A stretch of 64,000 bases of DNA from Dendrocalamus latiflorus (taxonomy: Eukaryota; Streptophyta; Magnoliopsida; Poales; Poaceae), in NCBI GenBank assembly GCA_017311315.1, contig CM029669.1, positions 10,317,698 through 10,381,697 on the forward strand, read 5' to 3'. Position 1 is the stretch's first letter. The number at the start of each line of letters is the position of its first letter. This document shows positions 10,595 to 20,916 of the stretch, one piece after another. The position numbers were made by a program, and so were the translations under genes. The notes under the pieces are model-generated. The model had not been told where the DNA came from, made no database searches, and saw nothing but the letters and a program-made list of their open reading frames with translations.

Positions 10595-11158
10595 GGAAGG
10601 GATGGCGGGGAGCGTAGCTGGCTGAGCCCCAAGGGGAGGAACGGCCTGAGGCGCTGGCGCCGAGGTCCTCTTGGACTGCGGCCAGTCATCTCGCAGAGGC
10701 GCCCGGCGGCGGCGTGCGACCTAGGGTTTGGGGGATGGTGGTTGGGGACGATTTGGTAGGGATTTGGGGCTATATGCTTCGATGTGGCGCTCGTGGAACC
10801 GATTTGGCGCGCCTGCAATCGTTTTGGCGGGATGGGTAGGGGGGATTCGCGCGGGCGGAGCACTGGATCGGGGAGGAAGATGAAGCGCCGGTTGAGTCGT
10901 CGGCAGCGGGCTGTATGCGGGCGGTATTTTCTCGTGGGGAGCGCTGCAGCCGGGCGATAGATCTGGCGCCCGCTCTGTTCTCTCTCTTTCCTCCACGTAG
11001 GATGCATCCGACGTGGATTTCCCTAGCGCCGGCTGACTAGGACCCAGTATACTTGCTCTTATAATACTTGCTCTTACAGCCCACCTCTCTTCTCTCTCCT
11101 CCTCTCTCTCCTCCACCTCAGCATACAGCCTACTATCAGCCTCTTATTATACTTGCTC

Positions 11159-11264
11159 TAATACGTCCCACCACTTGATCATGATGAATTTCATTACGCC
11201 CTTTTCTAGGAAAGACGTCCCACCACTGGATCTTGGTGAATTTAATTACACCCTTTTCTAGGAA
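11159..11264. repeat. Tandem pair of ~52-bp repeats
   Basis: ACGTCCCACCACT-GATC..GAATTT.ATTAC.CCCTTTTCTAGGAAAG occurs twice (11162-11213 and 11214-11264). A third divergent copy lies left of the nested MITEs at about 8555-8606. The original locus therefore had at least three copies, and the MITE stack landed between them. Confidence 0.65.
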
Positions 11265-12224
11265 AGTGAGGTATGTCATTTCGACTTTTGAGTATAACAC
11301 TGGGCACAAGAATCTTTCATCTGGAAAAAACATGCATGCCAATATTGACCACTACATACTATTTTTCACATTTTGGTACTTCAGCAAGTGAAAAAGAAGA
11401 ACATTGCTGCTGATTAATCGAAAGCTTTACTCGGTTTCAGGTGGTCAGCTTTGCTGACAATAGGAAGATTTCTGGTGCTGAGGTGACTACAAGGTTCTGG
11501 TGCCGACGGGATGAAAATCGGCTGTGTTTTGTTTGCTCACGCAGCAGCATCATACATGCGTCTTGTAAACTCGACTGCTTGTGTAAAGATGTCTTGTTTG
11601 CACAAGCACAGCAGGATACTTTGCCTTCTGGCTGCTGCTGTGTTGAAGTAGCTCTTAGCAATGAATTTGACAGGGAAAAAATGTACTAGATGATGAATAT
11701 GCTAAGTTTGAATGCAGTCTTTTGAGGCTAAGTTTGAATGCAGCCTTTTGGCCAAGTTTTTTTGTAGATTGACTTATCCCATGTTTGAATGTAGTCTTGT
11801 AGACAAGTTTGTTATAGTTTGACTTATCCCATGTTTGAATGCAGTCTTTTAGCCAAGTTTTCAGATTACAGATGTATCTTGCTACTCTTGCTTTGTCTTA
11901 GTGAGTTTTCAGGCTTATCAGTCTTCCTCCATGGAGAGAAAGGCTTCAGTGTTTCTCATCGCAAGAGGCTTTTAGTTTTGAAGGACTGTCATATGTAATG
12001 ATGTTTGTAGTAGAGATCAGACATAACTTTTAGTTCTGAAGGGCTCCAAGGAAAGGAAACAGAATCAAAGGGCTCGTGGAGTATGCTTGGTACCAGCTCG
12101 GCTCACGAGCCGAGCTAATCCTCTTTTCTAGCTCAGTACCTTAATGAGTCAAGCCACATCTCTGGTCGAGCTTAGGTGAGTTTAGCTCGAGTTGGTTCAC
12201 ATCGGCTTGTTTCCACCCTTAGTT
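11265..12224. other. No supported gene; short tandem repeat at 11696-11870
   Basis: A plus-strand frame (11441-11689, 82 codons, Cys-rich) is open but matches nothing I recognise and has no supporting context. From 11696 to 11870 the phrase TTTGAATGCAGTCTTTT recurs five times at irregular spacing, alternating with TTGACTTATCCCATG. 12090-12200 contains repeated GAGCCGAGCT/CGAGCTTAGG words seen in other dispersed repeats. Confidence 0.4.
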
Positions 12225-12332
12225 TTTTTCAACCACAACTATAAAATTGAGTGTTTCCTTAAATTTACTCATAAATATATGGCTTTGAAATATACCGAAA
12301 ACAACAATTAATACGTGTTTACTGGTGCATGC
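12225..12332 (+). repeat. Partial leading copy of the ~0.9 kb tandem unit
   Basis: The sequence GTTTCCTTAAATTTACTCATAAA...ACAACAATTAATACGTGTTTACTGGTGCATGCTAA matches the end of each full unit (near 14085-14168 and 24238-24320). It shows that the array once extended further left. Confidence 0.8.
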
Positions 12333-12335
12333 TAA

Positions 12336-13272
12336 GGGCAGTCCCAACCCTCCAACTAGGATAGTTTCCATAGCATTAAATACCCTGCCATGTAGACAAA
12401 AGTTCTGATGTGGCATCTTATTTAATGAGGAAAGAGGAGAAATAGTCAAGAAACCGTTTCTCATATGAGAAACGAAGTCGACGCGTAAACAACGCAGAGG
12501 AAACCACGCATTTTCGCGATGGGGAGAAACGGGTAGTTTCTTCCTCCGCCCCATGCCGCGCCGCCGTCGCCCAGGCCGCCCGCGTCCGCGCAGGCTGCGC
12601 CGCCGTCGGAGGAGGTCGGAGCAGGCCACGCTCGCCGTCCCCTTGCCTCGCCGGCGTCCGGCGGCCTCCCCTCCCCCCTCCCCCTCTCACCCGCTATGGG
12701 AAGAAGCAGGGGGCCAGGCGAACGAAGCTCCGGATCTGGGAGCGGAAGCCCGTGGGGGAGGAGCCCCGACGCGGAGGCGGATGCGAGGAGGCCGAGCCCC
12801 CGGCGGAGGAGCTTGAGCCGCGGCGGCGCGGAGGGGAGCGGGGGGCGGTCGGCGGCCCGGCACGGAGGGCGGCTCGACGTGGAGGCGGAGGGCGGAGCGG
12901 AGCTGCGGAGGGGCCGAGGGGGAGGCGGTCGGCCACTCGGTGGCGGCCGGGCGCTGGCGCGGGCGAGGCCGAGCGGCGGAGCGGGGCAGGGGACGGCGAG
13001 CCCGAGCGGGAGCGGCGGACGAGGCGACGAGTGACGACGCCGAGGAAAAGAGAGGATGGGGATGGAAAAGAGAGGATGGGGAATCGGACAAACTATTTGG
13101 CCAGAAGATGGAGAGAGAAAAGAGAGGATGGAGAGAGAAGATGTATGAGATGATTTAATGAGGATGATCAGAAGAAACTAGTGGCATTGGGAGAGATAGT
13201 TTTCTTTGAACAGTGTTTTGCTGACATGGCATCTATAGAAACTATCTCATAGTTTCTGGGTTGGGACTGCCC
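12336..13272. mobile_element. 937-bp TAA-flanked Harbinger-like element with GC-rich interior
   Basis: The termini are GGGCAGTCCCAACCC and its exact reverse complement GGGTTGGGACTGCCC. The duplication TAA lies at 12333-12335 and 13273-13275, which indicates a PIF/Harbinger-type non-autonomous element. The outer ~200 bp on each side are AT-rich. The centre (about 12545-13030) is extremely GC-rich with long overlapping Arg/Pro/Gly frames on both strands. No frame has a recognisable domain. The core may be captured host sequence (for example a gene 5' end), which is inference. It sits exactly between two parts of the tandem unit. Confidence 0.75.
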
Positions 13273-13275
13273 TAA

Positions 13276-14171
13276 GTGGCCCTGAAGTTGCAGATAGTAT
13301 AAATGTTACTAGCTCACATGTTGGACGTTCTTCTGATCCGGTCAACTAACTCTGGTCTCCGGTCTCCTGTGCTCGCGAAGAGTTGGCAAGTTCTTATCTT
13401 GCACCGCATGCCCAGAAGTTGCCCATAGGATGACGATGGAGTAACAGGCATGTTTTACACAATTTGTCATTCTGTCAAGCTCAGGCTTAGTAGGCTTTGC
13501 ATCTCTACGCGTGCGGTAGCTTTAGCTTGTATTGCAATCGGCGTACAGTACGGCGCCACATCGAAGACCTTGTTGTCCCGAGCCTCGCCAAATGTTCCCA
13601 TCCAAAAGCTGTGGTCAGTGTTAAGGACCTTGGCTGGTTGCGTCGTTGGTGGTTGCGTCGGTGGATTGATGTGGATTACGACTAGGGCTGGCCCACGAGT
13701 AAATCATATTGACTTTTTCTAATAATTTTTAGTTTTAGTTTAGCTTATAGAAAAGTTTGTAGAGAGAAATACTTGCGTACGATTTTAGCCGATATAAATA
13801 AAGTCATTATAATATGTATTACAATCGGTTAGAGATTTTGTCTTAAAAAATACTTCGTTTGAAAGTTAAATACCGTAGAAAAGTCATTTACTATGAAAAG
13901 CGGCTTTTAGAAGCCAAAACAAATATGGTCTAAATTTAATCAAACTGGTTCAAAATTAACTTCATTATTCTATCAAGTATCATCTTATTTATAGTTTAGA
14001 ATTAATTATAGTATCGAGCTAATGAGTCGTGGCTAAGCATAATCGACTTAATTCATTTGAAATTCGATGTTTCTGTAAAATCTAGTGTTTTCTTAAATTT
14101 ACTCATAAATGTATGACTTAGAAATATACTGAAAACAACAATTAATACGTGTTGACTGGTACATGCTAGCG
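13276..14171 (+). repeat. Tandem unit copy 1 (~894 bp)
   Basis: It starts GGCCCTGAAGTTGCAG (13278) and is the least disturbed copy. It contains the uninterrupted target phrase CAAGTTCTTATCTTGCAC (about 13389-13406) that is hit by TEs in copies 2 and 3. Further along it has GCGTGCGGTAGCTTTAGC and CAGTACGGCGCCACATCG. A short frame over the middle (13450-13722) is conserved in part with copy 2, but the frames diverge and no product is recognised. Confidence 0.8.
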
Positions 14172-14297
14172 GGCCCTGAAGTAGCAGCTAGCATAAATGT
14201 TACTAGCTCACATGTTGGACGTTCCGATCCTCTGATCCGGTCAACTAACTCTGGTCTCTGGTCTCCGGTGCTTACGAAGAGTTGGGCAAGTTCTTAT

Positions 14298-14513
14298 AAG
14301 TTTAGACAAAAAATGACACTACTGCTCCTAAAAATACTAGATATAGCTCTTAAATTAGCACAATTTTGTTTCTAGTTCTCTCCCCACCGCATGATTTTCT
14401 GATGCTGACACGTGGCAATTGTGCGGTCGGAGACTGCACGACACCAAATCGTGCAGTCCCCAACCGCACGACTACTGTTCATGGGCTAATCGTGCGATCG
14501 GGGACTGCACGAC
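14298..14513 (+). repeat. Left terminal inverted repeat of the MULE
   Basis: It pairs with 23334-23531. Shared blocks are AATACTAGAT.TAGC, ACACGTGGCAAT and TACTGTTCATGGGCTAATCG. The inner part contains several CGTGCGGTC / GACTGCACG half-sites in both orientations, which may be transposase-binding subterminal repeats (inference). Confidence 0.8.
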
Positions 14514-14874
14514 CAATGTGCATGCCCGAGTCGTGCGGTCCCTACCTGCACGACCTGTGTGCCGTCACATCCGTCCGCCGAAGCTTCGTGCTGGCTTTTG
14601 CGATTTGCATGCTACTTTTTTTATGACTGATGCCGCCTGTGCCTTTTCTTTTCACTTTCTCCTGCAGCACATGCACAAGTGGCAGCACGTCGCATGCAGA
14701 ACTGGCCGTCCCCTACTGCGTTGTGTGCATTTCAGTGACCTGAGACGCGCGATAAAATGTAGAGGATGGCCTGCGTTTGGTAGCGTATACAGAGGATGGA
14801 GAAAATTGCAGTGCAAGAGAGGGAGCGTTGTGAAGGAAGGAAGAACTGCAAACACGGGATTTCGAGTACGTGCT

Positions 14875-15184
14875 GGGTCACACTAGAGGGGATCGCAAGC
14901 AGGTCTGCACGATTGATGAAAAAGTATCTTGCACCTGCAACAAGCCACAACTTCTACACAAGACATGCGCAGTATGGCACCAGGCGCCGACACATTACAT
15001 CTCAAAGTACTATGACATGTAGCACTTGTATGAAACCTGTAGTACAGAGTTCCATTCATACGGGGTGGACATGCACTACAGGAACCTACATCGGGTTCAG
15101 TGTCCGAAGTGTAGACTCTGCAAGACGATTGGCCACTCTATTAGCCAGTGCCCAAACAGGCCGACATCAAGTAATGCTCCGTAG
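14875..15184 (+). pseudogene. MULE transposase C-terminus (SWIM finger and zinc knuckle)
   Basis: One frame reads KVSCTCNKPQLLHKTC, a SWIM-type zinc finger (CxC...C with the usual final His lost). It is followed by HYISKYYDM and DMHYRN, then a CCHC knuckle CRLCKTIGHSISQC. This order is characteristic of the tail of MuDR-like transposases, which bind the terminal inverted repeats and catalyse excision. The catalytic DDE region is not recognisable upstream (14520-14870). An in-frame TAG follows KYYDM. This is the only transposase remnant in the element. A plausible splice acceptor (CGGCAG at 15457) leads to the next gene. Confidence 0.65.
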
Positions 15185-15460
15185 TAGCAAGCATATAGTT
15201 CCTCTATGCTGATTGTTGGTTCCATGTTTTTCAATTTGTGAGGACCTTGTTGTGTATATTTTGTGTGTATCATGCACATTAGCCTACAACCTTTATCCTC
15301 TCTGAATTCATTGTACTGAGATATTCATGTGTACATTTTCTTTTTTTCTTGGTACGTATGGTACGTGTAGCTATCATTACTTATGTTGCATATTTTGTTC
15401 TTATTTATTGCACCTTCTCTTGTCACTATGTACTAACTTATTTTTCTTCATCGGCAGGAG

Positions 15461-17660
15461 ATGGCGTACGAGTTGCTAGACCCCCGTTGGGATGACCAGC
15501 ACCGATACTTGGCGTGCTCATCGGGTGCCGGCCCTCCGAGTTTGATTCTTAGGAGCCCCTGGGAGCATTGGCCTCTAGACCAGCAGTACATCCCATTACT
15601 GCGGGCTGGCCTGTTGCCCATTGCCCGCTTGCTGGATGTACTACATGCGTTCCAATCCAATGCGGCATTGCTGTCCGCACTCGTTGATCGTTGGAAACCA
15701 AAACTCACACCTTCCACTTCCGGTGGGGTGAGATGATTGTTACTCTTCAGAACATGTCCATGCTTACAGTTCTACCATTCCGTGGTGCTGCAGTAGTGCC
15801 ACCCCCAAGCCAGCAGACTGAAAGGTCCGCCTAGGTCACCGGTTCGGTCACCCGATCCCGGACAACGTGTTCGGTGTGCCACATTCGTGACTACAACAGT
15901 TCATGACCTGCCCCATGCATGCGCCTCAGGAGGTGGTACAGACGCACTTCATCGCATACCTCCTGTTTCTGTTCGGGTGGGTCTTCTTTCCTACCACCAC
16001 TAGAGACTCCGTTCACCCTAACTACATGCACCTTGCGGAGTCCTTAGGGGATGTCTGGCCAGGCCAGGTGCCGCAGTATAGCTGGGGATCTGCAGTTCTT
16101 AGTGCCACATACCGAGGCTTGTGTGATGCCTCGTAGCGTACTGCGGCCAGCGAGCTGGTCCTGGCGGTGTGCTACACCCTCCTACAGTTGTGGTCATGGG
16201 AGCACTTCCCCGTTGGGAGGCCGTACTTTGGCAGTGCCGTGCACCCTTTCGAGTTCAGCCCGGAGTTCTACGATGAGGGTTATGGTGACGACCCCGTTCA
16301 TGGGCCGACAATGGGGATGCGTTGGACACATGCTCAGCTACGATGGGCCAAGGAGAGACCGAGGCATGTATACCCGGAGTTCCACAACCAGTTCGAGACT
16401 CTTAATGAGGGTGAGATAGTCTGGTGGCCATGGACTGAATAGTTCATTGCAAACACGCCCCCTTCCCCAACGGGTTGTCATCTCAGTGCCACCAAGACCA
16501 CATGTACTTGATGACCTGCCACCTGGTCTTCTCCCACTTTGTTGAGCCGTACAACCTGCAGTGAGTCATGAGGCAGTTTGGCCTGTACCAGTAGGTGCCA
16601 CCCCTACCAGGACGGCCACTTGAAGCGAAGACCCACGAGTACGTCATTACACGGCAACTTTACTTAATGTACTAATGTGTCATAGTACTAATTGTGTAAT
16701 GTGTCTATTAACTTGCAGGCAAACGAGAAGAGGGCAACAGAATGACGACTGGAGGGGCACACAGCAGCTGTGGACGGACATGTGGCGTGATTGGGCGAGC
16801 ATAGAGGTAGTGGACGGGCCTTGACCGTACGACCTCGACGCGTAAACTACGTAACTAGCATGGCATGTTCCACGCACCCGCAACAGGCTTACTGGTCTTG
16901 CCCCACACCGTCCTGTAGAGGTCGTGCACGAGGCTGCTATACGAGCAGGTCCAGACCGTCATCGAGCAGCACAATACGATGAGACGGTACGAGACTACTC
17001 TGAGTATACCCTGTGCAGTAACATGTTTTAACTCATTCTTTGTTTACCTGTAGTACGACCACCTGCATCGTATCCACGACGAGGCTGCTCAGGCTTTGCA
17101 GCATGGGAGGGCCAACTCCATTGATCGGCTGCTAGCTTCAATGCACAACATCTACGATGACGCAAGGTCTACGGTCAGGACCATCAGTTGTGGTCGGCAC
17201 AGAGACGACGCCGTTGTACGACGCGGTCATAGAGGACAGCATGCACCACCAGCCCCCTCAGCACTGCCGTCAACACATCCCACAGCACCATCATCCACAC
17301 GTCCATCGTAGTCCAGCAGTCATCCCAGCTACGCTCGCTCGTCCTCCACGTGCCTCAGACCGGCGGTACGACATTTCTCAACTGTTTGTTCATCCAGTCG
17401 ATTGCCATTTATCTCTCACCACAGCCTTTTCTTGTAGCACTTGCAACAGGATAGCACCTTGCTACAGTCATTATCGTCACGGAGGGCGGCGGAGGACCGA
17501 ACATCCTCGCCAGGCCGACGGGGGCTCTCTCCCCACAGTGACCCTGACTCGCTACAAGAACCGGAGGTGGCGTTGCCCATGTTCGCGCATGGCGTTCAGT
17601 CTGGCCCGCAGGAGCAGCACGAGTGCTTCAAGCAGACCTACCAAGGATACAATGCGTAGG
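15461..17660 (+). pseudogene. Plant mobile domain (PMD, MAIN/MAIL1-type) gene, decayed
   Basis: The start ATG at 15461 follows an AG acceptor. The first block ends LLSALVDRW, and after a one-base frame change it continues THTFHFRWGEMIVTLQNM, a hallmark of the plant mobile domain. Further blocks are HFIAYLLFLFGWVFFP (about 15935-15995), YSWGSAVLSATYRGLC (16077-16130), LLQLWSWEHFPVGRP (16180-16225) and FVEPYNLQ...RQFGLYQ (16530-16590). A C-terminal helical tail with DHLHRIHDEAAQAL follows at 17056-17100. PMD genes occur as host genes in gene silencing and meristem maintenance and as cargo of MULE and gypsy elements (known from the family). Several in-frame stops (16135, 16561, 16591 and others) and at least one frameshift make it inactive. 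Exon borders after 16600 are uncertain. Confidence 0.75.
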
Positions 17661-18277
17661 AGTACATACGCGATTTCCCTATGGGATCGTCATTCAGGCA
17701 GTCGCATACATCGGTACACAGTAATGTAGTAAACAAAACATGTGTATTTCAATGCCCTCTCATCGCATCGCCAAAAAAATGCAGGTTTGCATGAAGCAAC
17801 TCGGCCACGAAGCTCATGGTGGGTCATCTGCGTTTTAGACTACCCAGGTAAATGACTTGTGATAATACTATGCATTACAAACATCGCTGCCCATGCCCTA
17901 ATTTAGTTGTACCATCTGAGCAGGATGTAGACCCCTCCTCGACCAAATGGCTGAGCTCCATTTTCAGCCATCTGTTGCAACTCTCCACGGAGTTGTACGC
18001 AGCACTGCCTCAGACACCAAATGAGGCGGCGTTATGCACTGACAATAGCAAACAACACGTGCATTGCACAGACATAAATCATAGAAAGTAGTACAGGTAA
18101 CAACATGAATGAAAACAACACTTGCAACGCTACACCTTCAACACAACATTGAACACCATAAAGAAAATAACACCATAAAGAAAATAACACATAACATTAG
18201 GTTAATCATTCTCTCCACCATACACCATACAAAGTGTGCTTACTGGTAGAAGGTGCCTCGCGCTACCCACATGGAGT
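17661..18277. other. MULE spacer, no gene recognised
   Basis: A short plus frame at 17852-18091 is open but unrecognised. 18110-18200 is AT-rich, with a duplicated CACCATAAAGAAAATAACA phrase. It probably contains the 3' ends of the two convergent genes (PMD and GRF-like). Confidence 0.35.
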
Positions 18278-18830
18278 GTTCTAAAGGGGCCGCCTTGGAC
18301 GTGGCAGGCCGTCGTTGTAGTGGCAGGCATGTATGTAGCTAGGGTTCGTGCAGCAGCATGTGGGATCATACAAACTTCCTATGTTGACGACCGCCTCGTT
18401 GCCCCTCTCGCGCTGCATCTGTTCGCGGATGTCATTGTTCTTCTCATTGAGAGTGTCGATTTTCACCTCCAACTCTAAGATTTGCTCCCACAATGTATCA
18501 ACATACCTCACAACATAGTATTCATGCGGAGGATCGATCCAGTGGATAAAGTTATATTTCGCCATCTACTGGAAAGGATGGTTAACATGGATGCTATATT
18601 ACCAGTAAGGAAAAAAATACTATTAGCAAATTGTACCCCAGAGTGTCAGCATCGAAAGAAACATCACCCGCCATCGAAATGGCCATCCTGATTGACCACG
18701 CCTGTTTGGCATCAAGCGGTAGTTAGAACCGAAGTCCTCTCTCGTTTCCATGGGAAGGTCTTCCTTTGGTGACCCCGCTCCAACTGGCCCATCGGTCTCC
18801 GCCATTGTATGGTACTGCACGACGAAGAAG
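18278..18830 (-). pseudogene. Small GRF-zinc-finger-like gene with coiled coil
   Basis: Exon 1 starts near 18806 (ATGGCGGAGACCGAT) and encodes MAETDGPVGAG... plus a stretch conserved with small MULE-borne GRF proteins (DADTLGYN). A likely intron ends TTTCCAGTAG, and exon 2 (18565-18281) begins MAKYNFIHWIDPPHEYY. The phrase YNFIHWID matches the last strand of GRF-type zinc fingers. It is followed by a Leu/Glu-rich coiled coil (ILELEVKIDTLNEKN) and a short basic tail. GRF fingers bind single-stranded nucleic acid in known proteins. The Cys positions of exon 1 are not clear in a single frame, so it is probably a pseudogene. It is oriented opposite to the PMD gene. Confidence 0.5.
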
Positions 18831-19720
18831 GAACTTCTTCGTTCGATTCATAGGGTCCACTACTCCTACTTTCATGGGGTGCGCCGTGCATTTTATAACA
18901 AACGAGATAGCTTACAGGCTAGGTGCCTACACCAAACAGGGTATGCAGTGACAGGACTAAAGGGTGCAGCTTTGCACAAAGACAAGACCAGAGGAGCAGC
19001 TTTGCGCAGTAACAAGACCAAACGGGCAGCTTTGCACAGTGACAATACCAAAGGGTGCAGCTTTGTTCAGTGACTACACAAAAGGGGCAGCTTTGTGCAG
19101 TGACAAGACAAAAGGGGCAGCTTTGCGCAGTGACAACACAAAAGGGACAGTTTTGCGCAGTGACAAGACCAAAGGGGCAGCTTTGCCCAGTGACAAGACA
19201 AAAGGGGTGAGAGACCATGTGGAGGTCATCCCATGTGTGTGATGCGTAATTGACATCGGTTTAGGGAAGTCGAGTTTGATTTGGTTGGTTCGGACCATGT
19301 CGTTTGCGTGGTGCAATGGACTTGGTCGGACTTGGTCAAACCTGGTCAAAGGGTTTATATTGCATATTATGTCGACTTGTCAGGTTTGGGCTATTTCATT
19401 AATACATTTATGCTTTCTTATATCGAGCGGTGCTATTTGATGTGTTTCTTGTCTGTGTTGGCTGCAGGACATCGAGGCGGAGTCGTGGCGAGACACGGGT
19501 TGACTAGACTAGACACGGGAGGTGTCGAGGTCAGAACGGTCGGATGTGTCAAAGACGGCGGAGATTCGATGTGGTTGCGAGGCTTGGACGACAAGGAGCG
19601 CGGAAGCTTCCCGGAAGATGCAGGAAGGGTGAAATGGTAATTTCGCGAGGCTGCAAAAGCGGGAGAGGGCTCCGTTCGGGTTTAGCGGGTGTAACGGGTT
19701 GGAAACCCGTTAGCCAAGGG

Positions 19721-19730
19721 CTATAAATAG
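19721..19730 (+). promoter_or_regulatory. TATA box of the solo LTR
   Basis: CTATAAATAG, about 510 bp into the LTR. The same box occurs at the matching position in sister LTRs (30438-30447; inverted at 25844-25853; a variant at 56657-56666), which supports it as the U3/R promoter. Confidence 0.7.
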
Positions 19731-20787
19731 ATGTTGGTGGCTGCATGCCCACTTATGCACTCCAAGGGTTTCTAGGGTTTGCTTTAGTCAAAATGAGCTT
19801 TAGAAGTTTGTTTTGGCTTTAGGCTTTAGTTGGTGAGGCTTTGGTAGTGGAGAGTTGTTGGAGAGGGCAGAGGTTCTGTTGTCTTCGATGTGTTCTTGAG
19901 TGCCTCCCTTCCACCAAGCATGTATGGGTGTGTGTTCTTGAGCTTGTGTTCTTGAGATGGAGAAGGAGAGGTAGAGGAGATCCTTTGTAATCATTCCTCT
20001 TGTATCAATCATGTATCTCCTTTCCTCTTTATCAATATGAGATGGTGTTTGTGAGCTCCCTGTTCTTCTCTGTTCTGCTTCGATGCCCTCTCTGTTGATT
20101 TCTTAACTTTTTGAGTTTCTTGTTGATTCTTGTTGGGAAGGCCCAAAATGGGTTGCTCTATGATGGGATAGTGCCTCAAGGTCATTTGATCGATCTTCCC
20201 AAGAGCAAATAACTTTTAATCTCAGATTTCCCTTTTTGAGCTCCTCTGTTCATATTCTTGCTTTCTAGGGTTTCTTGGCCCCCCTCTGATTTTCTTTGAA
20301 AGAAGGCTTGAGTTTTGGTCTGGAAGCCCTGAGATTGTTGCTAACTTGATTGCAAAATCTCACGTGCAAAGGACTTATGAATCTTGAGTTATTTGGGTTT
20401 TTTTGCACCTCTCTAAAGTTTCCTTGCACTTCTAGGGTTTTAGTGCAGTTCTTGATTCCCTTCGTGTAATGGCATGAAATTGGGTCTGGAGAGTCCTATG
20501 GCTATTCCTAATATATCTGTAAAGTTTCATGTCCAAAGGATCAACGATGGAGGAGTAATTTGATTTTTGGTGAAGTCTCTGAATATTTTTCAGTTTCTGG
20601 ATCTTTTCTCTAATTCTTCCTCTTGAGTTGGTTATTCTTGGGTCCCTTGGTCCCTCTTGCTATTTAATAGGTTATCTTATCTTTCTGGGCAGAGAAAACC
20701 AGAAGAAAAACCAAAATTGCTCTGCTGTGACAAAATCTCATTTTTACAATCTGAAAAACCAGCCTCTTTGCTGTCTGAACCCGAGGG

Positions 20788-20916
20788 GCGGTCTGACTTG
20801 TGTGTACAAGGCGGTCAGACCGGAGTTTGTACACTGGTCAGACCGGTATGTCAATAGCGGTCAGACCGGCATGCCCCGGGCGGTCTGACCGCCGGCCAGG
20901 GAGCGGTCAGACCAGC
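20788..20916 (+). repeat. Cluster of CGGTC(A/T)GACCG palindromes
   Basis: Six matches or near-matches to an 11-bp palindrome lie within 130 bp, spaced roughly 15-30 bp apart, some with A and some with T at the centre. Equivalent clusters occur in the sister LTRs at 24799-24929 and 31591-31742. Confidence 0.8.

Larger units (their letters stand above)
9035..11058 (-). mobile_element. PIF/Harbinger deletion derivative, innermost of three
   Basis: It begins GAGCAAGGCTAATGG and ends CAGTATACTTGCTC, flanked by TTA at 9032-9034 and 11059-11061. Short GAGCAAG termini and a 3-bp TTA target are typical of PIF/Harbinger. On the minus strand it keeps a Pro-rich start region (10594 downward) and a C-terminal transposase tail (about 9997-9815). 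Most of ORF1 and the catalytic core are absent, so it appears internally deleted and immobile by itself. The right part (10600-11040) is GC-rich. Confidence 0.65.
8805..11073. mobile_element. Second Tourist-type MITE inserted in the first
   Basis: Left end GAGCAAGTCTTATAATAC (8805) and right end TAATACTTGCTC (to 11073), flanked by TTA at 8802-8804 and 11074-11076. Its internal sequence closely matches the outer MITE (GCCAGCTGAAGGCTGTAT, CTCACAAAGTTTCTTGG). It is itself split by the element at 9035-11058. Without that insertion it would be about 240 bp. Confidence 0.7.
8643..11158. mobile_element. Outer Tourist-type MITE (host of two nested insertions)
   Basis: The left end reads AAGCAAGGCTAATAATAC after TAA (8639-8641). 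The right end TATTATACTTGCTC (to 11158) is followed by TAA (11159-11161). Removing the inner element 8805-11073 plus one TTA rejoins GGCTGTAAACTTA to CAGCCCACCTCTC, the same continuous order as in the inner MITE (GGCTGTAAGCTTACAGCCC). Three-base TTA/TAA duplications and GAGCAAG-like ends fit PIF/Harbinger-type (Tourist) MITEs. Confidence 0.65.

Noticed and set aside
11441..11689. 82-codon Cys-rich frame as a small secreted protein
   Set aside because: No signal peptide, no homology recognised, and an equally long frame on the opposite strand.
12553..13158. Arg/Pro-rich frames on both strands in the 937-bp element
   Set aside because: Low-complexity GC effect; no domain, no start context, all frames open at once.
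18964..19242. Decapeptide-repeat protein from the minisatellite
   Set aside because: Open only because the period is a multiple of three; it runs into the solo LTR and has no promoter or conserved start.
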